From NCBI RefSeq assembly GCF_947495455.1, contig NZ_CANLZC010000044.1:1-42922 (forward strand): DNA of 42,922 bases, read 5' to 3'. Both the position numbers and the translations under genes were made by a program. The DNA comes from an uncultured Shewanella sp. Its GTDB lineage: Bacteria; Pseudomonadota; Gammaproteobacteria; Enterobacterales; Shewanellaceae. The notes under the pieces are model-generated. The model saw only the letters and a program-made list of their open reading frames with translations. It ran no database searches and was not told the DNA's origin. Below, in pieces: positions 34,082 to 42,845 of this stretch. The first letter of the stretch is position 1. Each line of letters starts with the position of its first letter.

Positions 34082-35065
34082 ATGAACCGGATCCTTTTGG
34101 TATGCTTGCTGAATATGTTAATGCTTCCTTTATCACAAGCCAATATATTTGATGAATTTGTGATGATTGATGAGCAGGCCACATTTATTAATGGCAAAGA
34201 TCATCTTGTCTCTCCCGATGTCGATAATCATCCGTTAGATCATTCCTACGTTTTAAATGAGCGTGCAGCGGCACTGAGTGCGATGGCGGTGACCGTGGAT
34301 GGCACTCAATATCAAGCTCAAATTTTACCGAAAGCGTTGGCGTTATTTGAGCAGGCTATTGCTGTGCTTGAGCGTCAGAATTTAAGACATTTGCTATTTA
34401 ATCGTGAGCATCAAGGCCCTTTATTAGCATCTAAACAGGTTATTAATCACATTCCTAATGTTGTCATTGGTGATGATAATCGCATACAGATCACTGACAC
34501 ATTAATACGGCCACATGTGTATAACGGCCGTATTGATACGGGTTGTACGGGGACCTTGATTGATACTAAGCATGTTCTTACCGCAGGGCATTGTGTGTCT
34601 GATGGAGAAGGACATTGGTACAGTGACCTAAATTTTACTGTGGCGCAAAATGGTAATATTAAACCTTGGGGCACAACAAAATGGCAGAAGGTTTTGACAA
34701 CGACAGCATGGCATAAATCGGGAAATTATGATTTTGATTTTGCTATTATTGTATTAGATCAAGCGCCTCATAGTGGTCATGCTGGCTGGGGAACATACCG
34801 CGAGGGGATATACAGTGTGACAGGTTACCCTGCTGATAAACTTTGGCGCACCATGTGGACGGATTCGGGAGAGATAGTCTCATCGACTTATCGTCTGTGT
34901 TATACACTGGATACTTCAGCAGGGCAAAGTGGCAGTGGGATCAAAGATGAAGCAGGCTATGTTCGTGGTGTTCATTCGACGGGATCAAGCAGTCAAAATT
35001 GTGGTATTCGCTTAACCAGTACAGTGTTTGCATTGCTTCAAAGCTGGATTGCCGCTAACCCTTAA
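34082..35065 (+). CDS. Secreted trypsin-like (S1, V8-like) serine protease
   Basis: The product is 327 aa from the ATG at 34082, which gives a clean signal peptide (MNRILLVCLLNMLMLPLSQA); ATG 34064 or TTG 34058 would add a polar extension. A ~125-aa propeptide-like region precedes the protease domain. The catalytic triad is visible: His ~170 in LTAGHCV, Asp ~219 in YDFDFAII and Ser ~283 in SAGQSGSGI. GCTGTLI before TAGHC and DTSAGQSGSG place it with the glutamyl-endopeptidase/V8-like branch. It should act outside the cytoplasm after activation. Substrates are unknown. Confidence 0.85.
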   Translation: MNRILLVCLLNMLMLPLSQANIFDEFVMIDEQATFINGKDHLVSPDVDNHPLDHSYVLNERAAALSAMAVTVDGTQYQAQILPKALALFEQAIAVLERQNLRHLLFNREHQGPLLASKQVINHIPNVVIGDDNRIQITDTLIRPHVYNGRIDTGCTGTLIDTKHVLTAGHCVSDGEGHWYSDLNFTVAQNGNIKPWGTTKWQKVLTTTAWHKSGNYDFDFAIIVLDQAPHSGHAGWGTYREGIYSVTGYPADKLWRTMWTDSGEIVSSTYRLCYTLDTSAGQSGSGIKDEAGYVRGVHSTGSSSQNCGIRLTSTVFALLQSWIAANP

Positions 35066-35219
35066 AGGAAAATCATTCTCCATGTTGATGTAAGGCGAAT
35101 GTAAACCGAGTTTAAATAAGGATTTATTGTGATATTTTGATAGAAATGTTCTTTTTTGGCAGCACAATCGTATTGTTTTTATTAGGATTGTGATTTTTCT
35201 GCTGAAAGGAGTTTTTATT

Positions 35220-35747
35220 ATGTCGGAATTAGTGCTTCGAGGAGGAATACTCGGGCTCAATACCATTAGTGCCGCGACCATGGATAGAATACAGCATGGC
35301 GAAGCCGAACCTAAGGTGGTGCAAGCACTCGATTATTTGTCTGATCTGATTTTTCATACCGATCGTCTTAAAGCTAAAGCCGCATTGACGGTATTGTATT
35401 CAACGGCTGATATGACCTCAAAACAAGTGGCTTTTTCTGAGTTAAAAGCCTGCTGTAGAGCGCCAAATGCCTTTAGTTGTAGCGTTATTTCACGCAATGA
35501 TGACACCTTTACAAAGGGAAATGATAGGTCTTCAGGGGAGAGTGATGCCATTATTTTGTTGCAAATTGAGATCGGCTTTGGTGAATATTTAACTTGGGTA
35601 AAAAAAGAAGGTGAAGATAACTATCAAGCCGCTGGCATTATGCATGCGAGCTTTAAAGAGAGTGACAACATGACGTTAGCCTTTCGTGCTTTTGGTAATG
35701 ACCTATCGATACCCAGCAATCCAACAAGCATTAACATGAGTGTGTAA
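35220..35747 (+). CDS. Unknown 175-aa protein downstream of the protease
   Basis: AAAGGAG (35205-35211) fixes the ATG at 35220; the in-frame GTG at 35190 lies before that site. The protein has no signal peptide or membrane segment. The N-terminal half looks helical (TMDRIQHGEAEPKVVQALDYLSDLIFH), and the C-terminal half alternates beta strands (AIILLQIEIGFGEYLTWVKKEG, MTLAFRAFG). It has three Cys, two adjacent (KACCRAP). I do not recognise a family. It follows the protease gene by 154 bp in the same direction and is closed by a convergent terminator. Confidence 0.7.
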   Translation: MSELVLRGGILGLNTISAATMDRIQHGEAEPKVVQALDYLSDLIFHTDRLKAKAALTVLYSTADMTSKQVAFSELKACCRAPNAFSCSVISRNDDTFTKGNDRSSGESDAIILLQIEIGFGEYLTWVKKEGEDNYQAAGIMHASFKESDNMTLAFRAFGNDLSIPSNPTSINMSV

Positions 35748-35814
35748 TAATACGATTCAGAACTCCCTGAATGATGTGGATTGACCTTAAATCGTACCAA
35801 TGATTATGAAATAG

Positions 35815-35861
35815 AAAAGAATGCAATGGCGAAGCGTGTCGCTGCCATTGCTATTCTTTTT
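35815..35861. terminator. Bidirectional terminator between convergent genes
   Basis: AAAAGAAT-G-CAATGGC (35815-35830) pairs with GCCATTG-CT-ATTCTTTT (35844-35860) with a small internal loop. Strong A and T runs lie on both sides. It separates the 175-aa gene from the convergent beta-helix gene. Confidence 0.85.
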
Positions 35862-35934
35862 GTGTGATTGAACTTCTTTGGTATGTGATTGGTATTAATG
35901 AAGTGTAGGAAAGACGATAACCAGATAAGCTGTT

Positions 35935-36561
35935 TTATTCATAGGCGTTGATAATTTTGCCAACTTTAGCGCCTTTGGCGATGTCTAACTGAACGGCTTG
36001 CTTGAGAATGATGTTTCCTTTGACGACTGAATCGGCGGAAATACGGATCATGTGCTCCGATCGCTCATGGCGTCGACCATGGCCAATAATGATGTCGCCT
36101 TCTATTAGCGAGGCATTATCTAAGGTGATATTGCCATTGTTTAATTCTGCATTGCCGCCTATGGTGCCATGGAACAAGTGTAGATCCCCATTATCTAAGC
36201 CGACGTTACCACTTACAACCGCGGCATCCCCCAGCTCTATATTCCCATTATTGCTATCGACATTGCCTCTGACTCTTACTCCTTTCTCAAGAATAATATG
36301 GCCATTTCTTGCTTCAATGCTTTTGGATGAGGCGCCATTTTTTAATCTGATCCTGCCATTATCTGCGGTAATATAGCCTGATTTTGCTTGCTCCCCTAAG
36401 ATCACTTTGCCATTATAGGCGGTAATATTCCTGACTTCTTCTTTGGCTGGGATCTCAACGCTACCATTGTATTTATGGATATTCTGGGCAACCACATGAG
36501 TTGAAAAAAGACATAATCCTATTAAATTAATGAGTATTGTTGACATAGCTCGCATGTTCAT
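35935..36561 (-). CDS. Exported repeat protein, likely parallel beta-helix
   Basis: The 208-aa product has a signal peptide (ending HVVAQ, ~26). The mature protein is built of ~18-20-residue repeats with the pattern NG-I-L--GA-V-GNV---NG (YNGKVIL, DNGRIRL, RNGHIIL, NNGNIEL, DNGDLHL, NNGNITL, spaced along ~45-165). Such Asn-Gly turns and hydrophobic strands at fixed spacing fit a right-handed parallel beta-helix, like bactofilin-type polymer-forming or adhesin-like domains. A basic/His break (GHGRRHERSEH, ~165-175) interrupts the pattern. Function unknown; periplasmic or surface location inferred. Confidence 0.75.
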   Translation of the reverse strand: MNMRAMSTILINLIGLCLFSTHVVAQNIHKYNGSVEIPAKEEVRNITAYNGKVILGEQAKSGYITADNGRIRLKNGASSKSIEARNGHIILEKGVRVRGNVDSNNGNIELGDAAVVSGNVGLDNGDLHLFHGTIGGNAELNNGNITLDNASLIEGDIIIGHGRRHERSEHMIRISADSVVKGNIILKQAVQLDIAKGAKVGKIINAYE

Positions 36562-36891
36562 TGGCGTTATTCCTTCAAGTGTGGAGTGAAAGCTGAGTAT
36601 TGAGTTAGCTGGGTATAAGGCGTCAATCAGATATTTAATCGACTCATATGTGCTTGATCAGAATGTGACATGAGTTTACTGATTTTATACTTGTGGCTCA
36701 GTATAGTTAATCTTGAATGAGCTTGCTTTGTGTATCACAGGTATAGCGCCAAGCAATAGCGTCAGTTTGTTAAAGAGAATATAAAATTTTTATGGGACTT
36801 TTCAATTGCTTCTTGTTAATCAAGGTCATGGCTGATTGGATTTTGATATTCTACACAAAAAGCCATAGCGCAGAATGGCTAAGCGATTGAG

Positions 36892-36917
36892 AAAAAGCGA
36901 CCTCAAAGTCGCTTTTT
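36892..36917. terminator. Terminator after the BIG2 lipoprotein gene
   Basis: AAAAAGCGAC (36892-36901), a CTCAAA loop and GTCGCTTTTT (36908-36917) form a perfect 10-bp stem with A/T runs on both flanks. It ends the minus-strand transcript whose stop is at 36986. A second small hairpin AGCCAT/ATGGCT lies at 36861-36880. The rest of the 36562-36985 gap shows no gene. Confidence 0.9.
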
Positions 36918-36985
36918 GGCTGCTTATTAGCTGAGTGTTATCAGCCTGAGTTTAGGTGTATTTGTCTCAGTGTTTACTCATCTTC

Positions 36986-39900
36986 TTACTCATTTTCTAC
37001 AATGAGCTCCAGCGGTGTCACATAGAGATGAGTGAGATCACCGATTGGAGTGACATTAATATACTCTAAAGGGAGCCTCGCTTGAATATTAGAAGGTGAG
37101 TCTTGGGGAGTGGTCAATGTGTTAGTTGTGACAGTGACAGCATTGTATTCTCCTTCACCTTGACTAATAGTGGCAATGTCATCAATGTTGCACCAATTAT
37201 CCGCCTCTTCTTGGGTACTTTCTTGGGAACTGACACACCACTGTGTGACGTCACTGACATTATGGATCGCCCCACTTTTCAAGCTAACATAGGCATATAA
37301 TGTGGTTTCAGAATGAGTTGACATTGAGATAGTTTTCGCGACAGTGTCTTTATCATAGATCTCACCTTCGATATTCGTGATCCAATAAGCCGATAGAGTA
37401 TCTTCAAGGACTGAGAGTGTGATTGATGCGGTTAAGGGCGTGGTACTTGCTGGCAGGAAGAAGGTGAGCTTGATTGTAATATCCTCACTCACGGCTACAC
37501 CATAAGCTAAGCCTTTGGCATTGGGTTGATTACTGATCGTTATCATGTCAGTGTCGCTACTGCTCCAATAGCTGCTGCTGTGGTGAGTGATATCCTGCTC
37601 AGGTGTGTTAGCGTCCTCAAAGGTGGCATAGGCGCTTAATTGTAATCGACTCCCTTCATAAAGTTCCGCTTCATCGCTGATTGCGATGCGTATGCTTGTC
37701 GGTATGCTATCATTCACGGTTAAGGCGCTATCATCGAATAGCTCGATTGATTCAGAGCCCTGATAGAAGGCATTGGTGCTGCTATTACCGGCCGTTTGTG
37801 TATAAACCTTGTTATCAGAACTGATGGCCACGTCTTGTTTATCCTTTTCGGTAAACCAAGCCAGCTTGTTACTATTCGTCACATCTATGCTTGTATCATC
37901 ATCAAATGTGAGTATTGCAGTGTAGCTTTGTTCGATGAAGGTACCTAGAATGAGTTCATCACTATTGACGTCGATGCTATTGCTGGTTAATGGGTCAGCT
38001 TCTGTAGTGTTTTCGTTCGGTGAAATGGCAATGGATGAGGGGGAGGCGGATGATACAGTGAGCTCAGTGCTGGCTTTAAAAGTCGTTGTTTCATCATCTT
38101 GATAGAAAACCGTTATGGTCGTTGGGCCACTGCTGAGTGCATTGACATAACCATCTTGGACTGTGGCAACATCCATATTGCTGCTATGCCAATGGACATC
38201 AGAATGATGCGTGACATCGACGCTCTCGCCTTCTGAATACCAGAGTGTGGCGGTATATTGAAATTCGCTAGTAAGGCCAACTGTTTGTGCTTCATCTGTG
38301 AGGGTGAGTTCATAAGGAATGACGTCAAGGATCGTGATGTCAGTGGTATCAGAAAGCGTGGTGTTTTCATCCAACTCATAAGTGGTGTTGATTTGGGCTG
38401 TGCCCGCCATTTTGGCTGTGATCATGCCTTGGTCTACATTGGCAATCGTTTGATCTTCACTGTGCCAAAACAGATCAGCATCCTTGGTGACATCGATGAC
38501 GGTACCGTCACTGAAGGTTAGTTCTGCGCTAAGCTGTGTTTCACTGCCTAAGGGAAGATTCTGATTTTTTTCAACTATGCTGAGAGTGAGTGGTGTTGCA
38601 TTGGTTGCAAGAAGGGGGCTGCTATGAGTGAGTGTGGTATTTTCGTCAATGCGATAAGTTGCTTGAATGTCTGCTTCGCCTTCGGTTAATACGCTGGCAT
38701 TCCCCGTATCGTCCATTCTAGCTATATCACTATTTGAACTTGACCAAGAAAGGTTAGGATCTGTTGTGATATCTTTTGTCCAGCCATTGGAATAGGTAAG
38801 CTTTGCTGTATAAGCTTGTGTGGTATCGATGCCTCGATGTAAATTTTGTGGGGTGACCGTGATATAGTCAGGGGTTGCTGAATTAACTGTAACGCTAGCA
38901 CTGGTCTGTAAAGGATCTTCAGTATCCATATATTGATAGGTGACAGTAATATTGGCGGTGCCCTCACTGACGGCAGTGACCATGCCATTGTCATTGACAC
39001 TGGCTATATCTGTTGCATCAGATGTCCAGTAAGCATTGTTGTTATGGCTAATGTCTTGAGTGAATCCATTTTCATAAAAGAGTGTGGCTAGGTATTGTTG
39101 TTTGTCATTGACAGATAAAATCTGATTTTGTGGGCTGATATTAATACTCATTGCTGCGCTTGAGATCACAGATAAATCGGCTGTTACGGGATCGAGTTCG
39201 CCAAAGGTGGCACGGATCTGTGTTTCACCCACGCTCAGAGCCTGTACCACTCCAGGGATTTCACTGTCATTATTGATGCTGGCAATGGTGTCATTCATGC
39301 TAGTCAACTGAGTCTTAGTGTCTTGTGTGGCATCATAAACCGTACCATCATGGTAAGTGATGAGCACTGTGTAAGCCTGCTGGGCATAAATAGGTAAGGT
39401 TTTAGTATAAGGCAATAAACTGATGCTTTGCGCAGGGGTGTCCGTGACGGTGAGGGTTGCAGAGGCGGTTTGATCATGCAATGCAGCACTGATTGTGGTA
39501 GTCCCACTGGTAAGGGTTGAAACTAACCCTGATGTTGAGATGGTGGCGATACTAGGATCACTGCTTGTCCAGCTAATATTGGTATCTGAGCTTGCATCAT
39601 AAATTTCGTTGCTTTCATATCTTATTAACGCTTGATACTGTATTTCAGTGCCAGTTGGCGTGTTTTGCTGGTAGGGAAGCAGGCTAAAGTCTGCGATCGT
39701 ATTGGGAATGTATTGAATGGTGATGGTATCTTTGAGATAGTTCAGATCTCTGTATATTGCTGTAATTTCAGCCTGGCAAGGTTCAGATCCCGTCGGCGCT
39801 TGAAGCCTGTCTGTCGACTCTTGAGTATTGACAATGGAAATATCGCATATATTTTCACTAACTTCAAAAGCTAAGCCACTCCCAGTAGCCAGATTTGCAG

Positions 39901-40336
39901 TGGTTAAATCTTCTTGTTCGAGTCTTGTCGTAATGTCACTTTGGGAAAATGTGTGTATAAATGCACTGTTTGTTCCTAATGTCAGGCCTGTTGGCATAGT
40001 GTCGGACACATAAAGGTTAGCCGAGACACTCAGGCCATCGAGACTGGCGCTAATCGTGGTGGTGCCTTCGCTGAGTCCGCTAGCCTCCCCTAACTGTACC
40101 GTGGCGATGTCACTATCACTGCTGCTCCATGTGGCATATTGGGCTGCCGCGATTGTGGTGCCATCACTATAGTTGGCCAAGAGATCATAGGTCTGAGTTG
40201 AGTCTGGATAAATATAAGAAGAGGTGGGTGAAAGTGTGAGTGACATGAGTTCATTTCGTTGTGAATCTGCGTCATCGCAAGCACTCAGCATAAAAATAGA
40301 TAAAAAGAAAATGAACCATTTAGCGATAGAAGTCAT
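36986..40336 (-). CDS. Large BIG2-repeat lipoprotein
   Basis: The start is the ATG at 40336 behind AAAGGA, giving a lipoprotein signal with lipobox LSA-C (Cys 20); an upstream in-frame start (40426) would add a polar extension. The 1116-aa protein holds about ten tandem bacterial Ig-like group 2 units of ~90 residues, each with Y-A-L-Y-DG/NG, then W-SS-(D/N)--IA-V---G-V-A-S-G-T-I-A. One unit near the N-terminus (~115-210) and the last two are atypical, and two cysteines lie near the C-terminus (QWCVSS, NWCNID). BIG2 arrays act as adhesin stalks. Forms a pair with the beta-barrel gene just upstream. Confidence 0.88.
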   Translation of the reverse strand: MTSIAKWFIFFLSIFMLSACDDADSQRNELMSLTLSPTSSYIYPDSTQTYDLLANYSDGTTIAAAQYATWSSSDSDIATVQLGEASGLSEGTTTISASLDGLSVSANLYVSDTMPTGLTLGTNSAFIHTFSQSDITTRLEQEDLTTANLATGSGLAFEVSENICDISIVNTQESTDRLQAPTGSEPCQAEITAIYRDLNYLKDTITIQYIPNTIADFSLLPYQQNTPTGTEIQYQALIRYESNEIYDASSDTNISWTSSDPSIATISTSGLVSTLTSGTTTISAALHDQTASATLTVTDTPAQSISLLPYTKTLPIYAQQAYTVLITYHDGTVYDATQDTKTQLTSMNDTIASINNDSEIPGVVQALSVGETQIRATFGELDPVTADLSVISSAAMSINISPQNQILSVNDKQQYLATLFYENGFTQDISHNNNAYWTSDATDIASVNDNGMVTAVSEGTANITVTYQYMDTEDPLQTSASVTVNSATPDYITVTPQNLHRGIDTTQAYTAKLTYSNGWTKDITTDPNLSWSSSNSDIARMDDTGNASVLTEGEADIQATYRIDENTTLTHSSPLLATNATPLTLSIVEKNQNLPLGSETQLSAELTFSDGTVIDVTKDADLFWHSEDQTIANVDQGMITAKMAGTAQINTTYELDENTTLSDTTDITILDVIPYELTLTDEAQTVGLTSEFQYTATLWYSEGESVDVTHHSDVHWHSSNMDVATVQDGYVNALSSGPTTITVFYQDDETTTFKASTELTVSSASPSSIAISPNENTTEADPLTSNSIDVNSDELILGTFIEQSYTAILTFDDDTSIDVTNSNKLAWFTEKDKQDVAISSDNKVYTQTAGNSSTNAFYQGSESIELFDDSALTVNDSIPTSIRIAISDEAELYEGSRLQLSAYATFEDANTPEQDITHHSSSYWSSSDTDMITISNQPNAKGLAYGVAVSEDITIKLTFFLPASTTPLTASITLSVLEDTLSAYWITNIEGEIYDKDTVAKTISMSTHSETTLYAYVSLKSGAIHNVSDVTQWCVSSQESTQEEADNWCNIDDIATISQGEGEYNAVTVTTNTLTTPQDSPSNIQARLPLEYINVTPIGDLTHLYVTPLELIVENE

Positions 40337-40422
40337 CAACTTATCCTTTAATGTATGAAACCCGTCATTGGGTACGGCTGATGTGAGGGAGATTAATATT
40401 AAGATTCGAGTGTTTTTTAATG

Positions 40423-41055
40423 TCAAAACGACATAAAGATGCCGAGCATCACACTTAATGAGCCAAAATCTTGGATTGTGTCTTTACCTGCATAATCTGT
40501 CACATTAAGATTTAAATTGTACAGATCATAGCGAGCCCTGAAATCCAGACCCATAAGTTCAAAGATCTGATAAGACATACCCATGGCAAAAGAGCCATTT
40601 AAGCTCGTGGCACTCTTAGATTCTATGTCAAATCCCATAATTGGGCTTTCTTTCCAATCGGCATAGGCCATACCTATCCCCGCAGAAAGGTGTAGGGATA
40701 ACGCGTTTTGATCAAAGGTAAAGTCGTGTCTTATCCCTGTGGTAAAGAGATGAATATTTCTGTCCTTGTGTTCAAGTAAGGCATAATCAAGATAAGCTTG
40801 ATAGCGATCGGCTAACATCTTCGCTGACAATAGGTTGATATTGTATGCGGCGCCACTGTTGTCATAGCGATATGAGCCATCAACCGTGCCATAACGTTGA
40901 TCTTTACTGTTATAGGCCTTGCTATATCCTGCAGCGAGAGTGAGTTTATCAAGGGAAAACAGGCTGGTGGAGTTTTGGGCCATTTGTTGATCTGTTTGGG
41001 CGATGGCTTGACTCGACATGAACAGTATTGGGAGCATCCAAGTTGCTTGCATCAT
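40423..41055 (-). CDS. Small outer-membrane beta-barrel protein
   Basis: The 210-aa product has a signal peptide (ending AIAQ, ~20) and alternating amphipathic strands throughout (LTLAAGYSKAY, GSYRYDNSGAAYNINLL, AYLDYALLEH, IHLFTTGIRHDFTF, LSLHLSAGIGMAYADW). It ends in ...MLGIFMSF, the C-terminal aromatic residue recognised by the BAM machinery. An 8- to 10-stranded barrel is likely. It precedes the BIG2 lipoprotein by 86 bp in the same direction and probably shares its transcript. AAAGG precedes two adjacent ATGs (41055 and 41052). Confidence 0.8.
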   Translation of the reverse strand: MMQATWMLPILFMSSQAIAQTDQQMAQNSTSLFSLDKLTLAAGYSKAYNSKDQRYGTVDGSYRYDNSGAAYNINLLSAKMLADRYQAYLDYALLEHKDRNIHLFTTGIRHDFTFDQNALSLHLSAGIGMAYADWKESPIMGFDIESKSATSLNGSFAMGMSYQIFELMGLDFRARYDLYNLNLNVTDYAGKDTIQDFGSLSVMLGIFMSF

Positions 41056-41224
41056 TCGTCACCTTTCTATTAATTTATATGAAGTATAGAAAGGGAAAAA
41101 TTGAATGCTAATTTTTTATTAAAAAATGCTTTTAAACGGTGGATTTGAATAAAAATACTAGAGTAAAGAAAGCCCATTATGAAGGGGTAAGTTGATTTTC
41201 ACCTATGGATGAATACGCTTATTT

Positions 41225-42682
41225 TTACAACAGTGGACTGAACTGATAAAAGAATTGCTCGATAATACGTTTCCACAGTGCGCGCTTTTCCCATGATGTC
41301 ACATCAATTTGTATTGAATCATCAATATAGTTTTGCTGTAATTTGACCAAGTCTTTAGTGAAGTGGGGTTCTTCTACCGCTAAAGTGACTTCAAAATTGA
41401 GCCATAAACTGCGCATATCGAGATTGACTGTGCCGATTAAACTGAGTTTTTCGTCAATGACAACGGATTTAGTATGCAACAGCCCTTGTTGAAAGCGGTA
41501 GAGTTTAACGCCTGCATGAAGTAATTCAGTAAAAAAAGAGCGGCTGGCCCATTCTACCATCATAGAGTTTGTGCGAGCAGGGATGATGATACAGACATTA
41601 ACGCCTTTTTGTGCTGCACTGATCAGCGCAAAGATGAGTTGTTCACTGGGAATGAAATAAGGAGTGGTAATGGTGATTCGGCTCTGGGCCTGATAAATAC
41701 TCTGTAACAGCACTTGATGGATGATCTCTTCTCGCATACCTGGACCTGATGGAATGACCTGAATACAGTTCGGTGACTGGTATGGCGGTGTGGGAATACT
41801 GATGGGCAAGCTGGGTAATTCTCTGAGTTGAGTTTCAACTTCCCAATCCCAAGCATGAATACAATTTAAAATGGGGACACTGCTACCTTTTATTCGTACC
41901 ATAACATCAACCCATTTTCCGACACCTGCATGAATATTAAAATGTTCAGGATCCACTAAGTTCATGGAACCGGTGTAACCAATTTTGTTATCAATAACAA
42001 TAAGTTTTCTGTGCATTCTCAGATCAATACGTCGAATGAAAGCCCTAAAAGGCGTAACAGGTAATACTTTGACTAATTGGATCCCTGCTTTTTTCATTAA
42101 TTGAGGCCAAGATGTTTTAAAGAAGGCGATACTGCCCGCCGAGTCGAGTAATATTTTAACGGCGACGCCTTTATTGGCCGCATGGATGAGTGCGCGAGCC
42201 ACATCGTTTGCCAGTCCGCCTGGATGCCAAATATAGAATTCAAAATGGATGGTGTGTTTTGCTTGTTTGATGTCTTGAATAATAGCGTTGAGAATGACTT
42301 GAGGATCGGACAAAAGGCTTAAGGTATTATTATAGAGGGAGGGGATACTGAGTCGATGACTGCAAAGTGCATTAATGCTTCGGCTGTAGCTACTCATGTA
42401 TTGTGGCTTGTATTGTTCCAAATGAAAGAGGTGATTAAACCAGCTTAAATAGGGCTTGAACATTTCTTGCGTTCTTGCTGCTCGCTTACTGCCTATGTTG
42501 TGCTCACCAAAAAGGAGATAGGCAAGAATGCCGCCAAAGGGAAGGATATAAATCACCATTAACCAAGCAAACGAGACACCAATTGCACGACGTTGAAAGA
42601 TAATTCTGGCTGTCACCGCAGCAATTAAAACCCAGTAAGCCAATACAGCAATGATAGTTAAAATATAATGAAATCGTTCCAT
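41225..42682 (-). CDS. cls: Cardiolipin synthase (PLD superfamily)
   Basis: The 485-aa inner-membrane enzyme joins two phosphatidylglycerol molecules to cardiolipin and glycerol. Two N-terminal helices (~5-27 and ~36-58, with ILPFGGILAYLLFGE) precede two PLD-type catalytic HKD motifs: MHRKLIVID (~223) and LHTKSVVID (~404), each followed by GSMNL or GTVNLDMRS. The length fits ClsA. The ATG at 42682 has no good ribosome-binding site. The gene appears monocistronic; no terminator is obvious in the 41056-41224 gap. Confidence 0.92.
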   Translation of the reverse strand: MERFHYILTIIAVLAYWVLIAAVTARIIFQRRAIGVSFAWLMVIYILPFGGILAYLLFGEHNIGSKRAARTQEMFKPYLSWFNHLFHLEQYKPQYMSSYSRSINALCSHRLSIPSLYNNTLSLLSDPQVILNAIIQDIKQAKHTIHFEFYIWHPGGLANDVARALIHAANKGVAVKILLDSAGSIAFFKTSWPQLMKKAGIQLVKVLPVTPFRAFIRRIDLRMHRKLIVIDNKIGYTGSMNLVDPEHFNIHAGVGKWVDVMVRIKGSSVPILNCIHAWDWEVETQLRELPSLPISIPTPPYQSPNCIQVIPSGPGMREEIIHQVLLQSIYQAQSRITITTPYFIPSEQLIFALISAAQKGVNVCIIIPARTNSMMVEWASRSFFTELLHAGVKLYRFQQGLLHTKSVVIDEKLSLIGTVNLDMRSLWLNFEVTLAVEEPHFTKDLVKLQQNYIDDSIQIDVTSWEKRALWKRIIEQFFYQFSPLL

Positions 42683-42845
42683 TGGCTACACTAATCGTCA
42701 TGTTGAAAGTCATAATAAGAAGTGTGGATTCTTTTTTGATAAAAAGATAGTGGTAAAAAGAGTCCCAGACTTTATTTACCTTTATGAATGAATATTATCT
42801 TCATTTATCGCCTTTTAGGTTGGAAGCTAATGGGTATGCTTTATG

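Noticed and set aside
36002..36376. 124-codon frame antisense to the beta-helix gene
   Set aside because: It mirrors the regular repeats of the real gene, and lacks start signals of its own.
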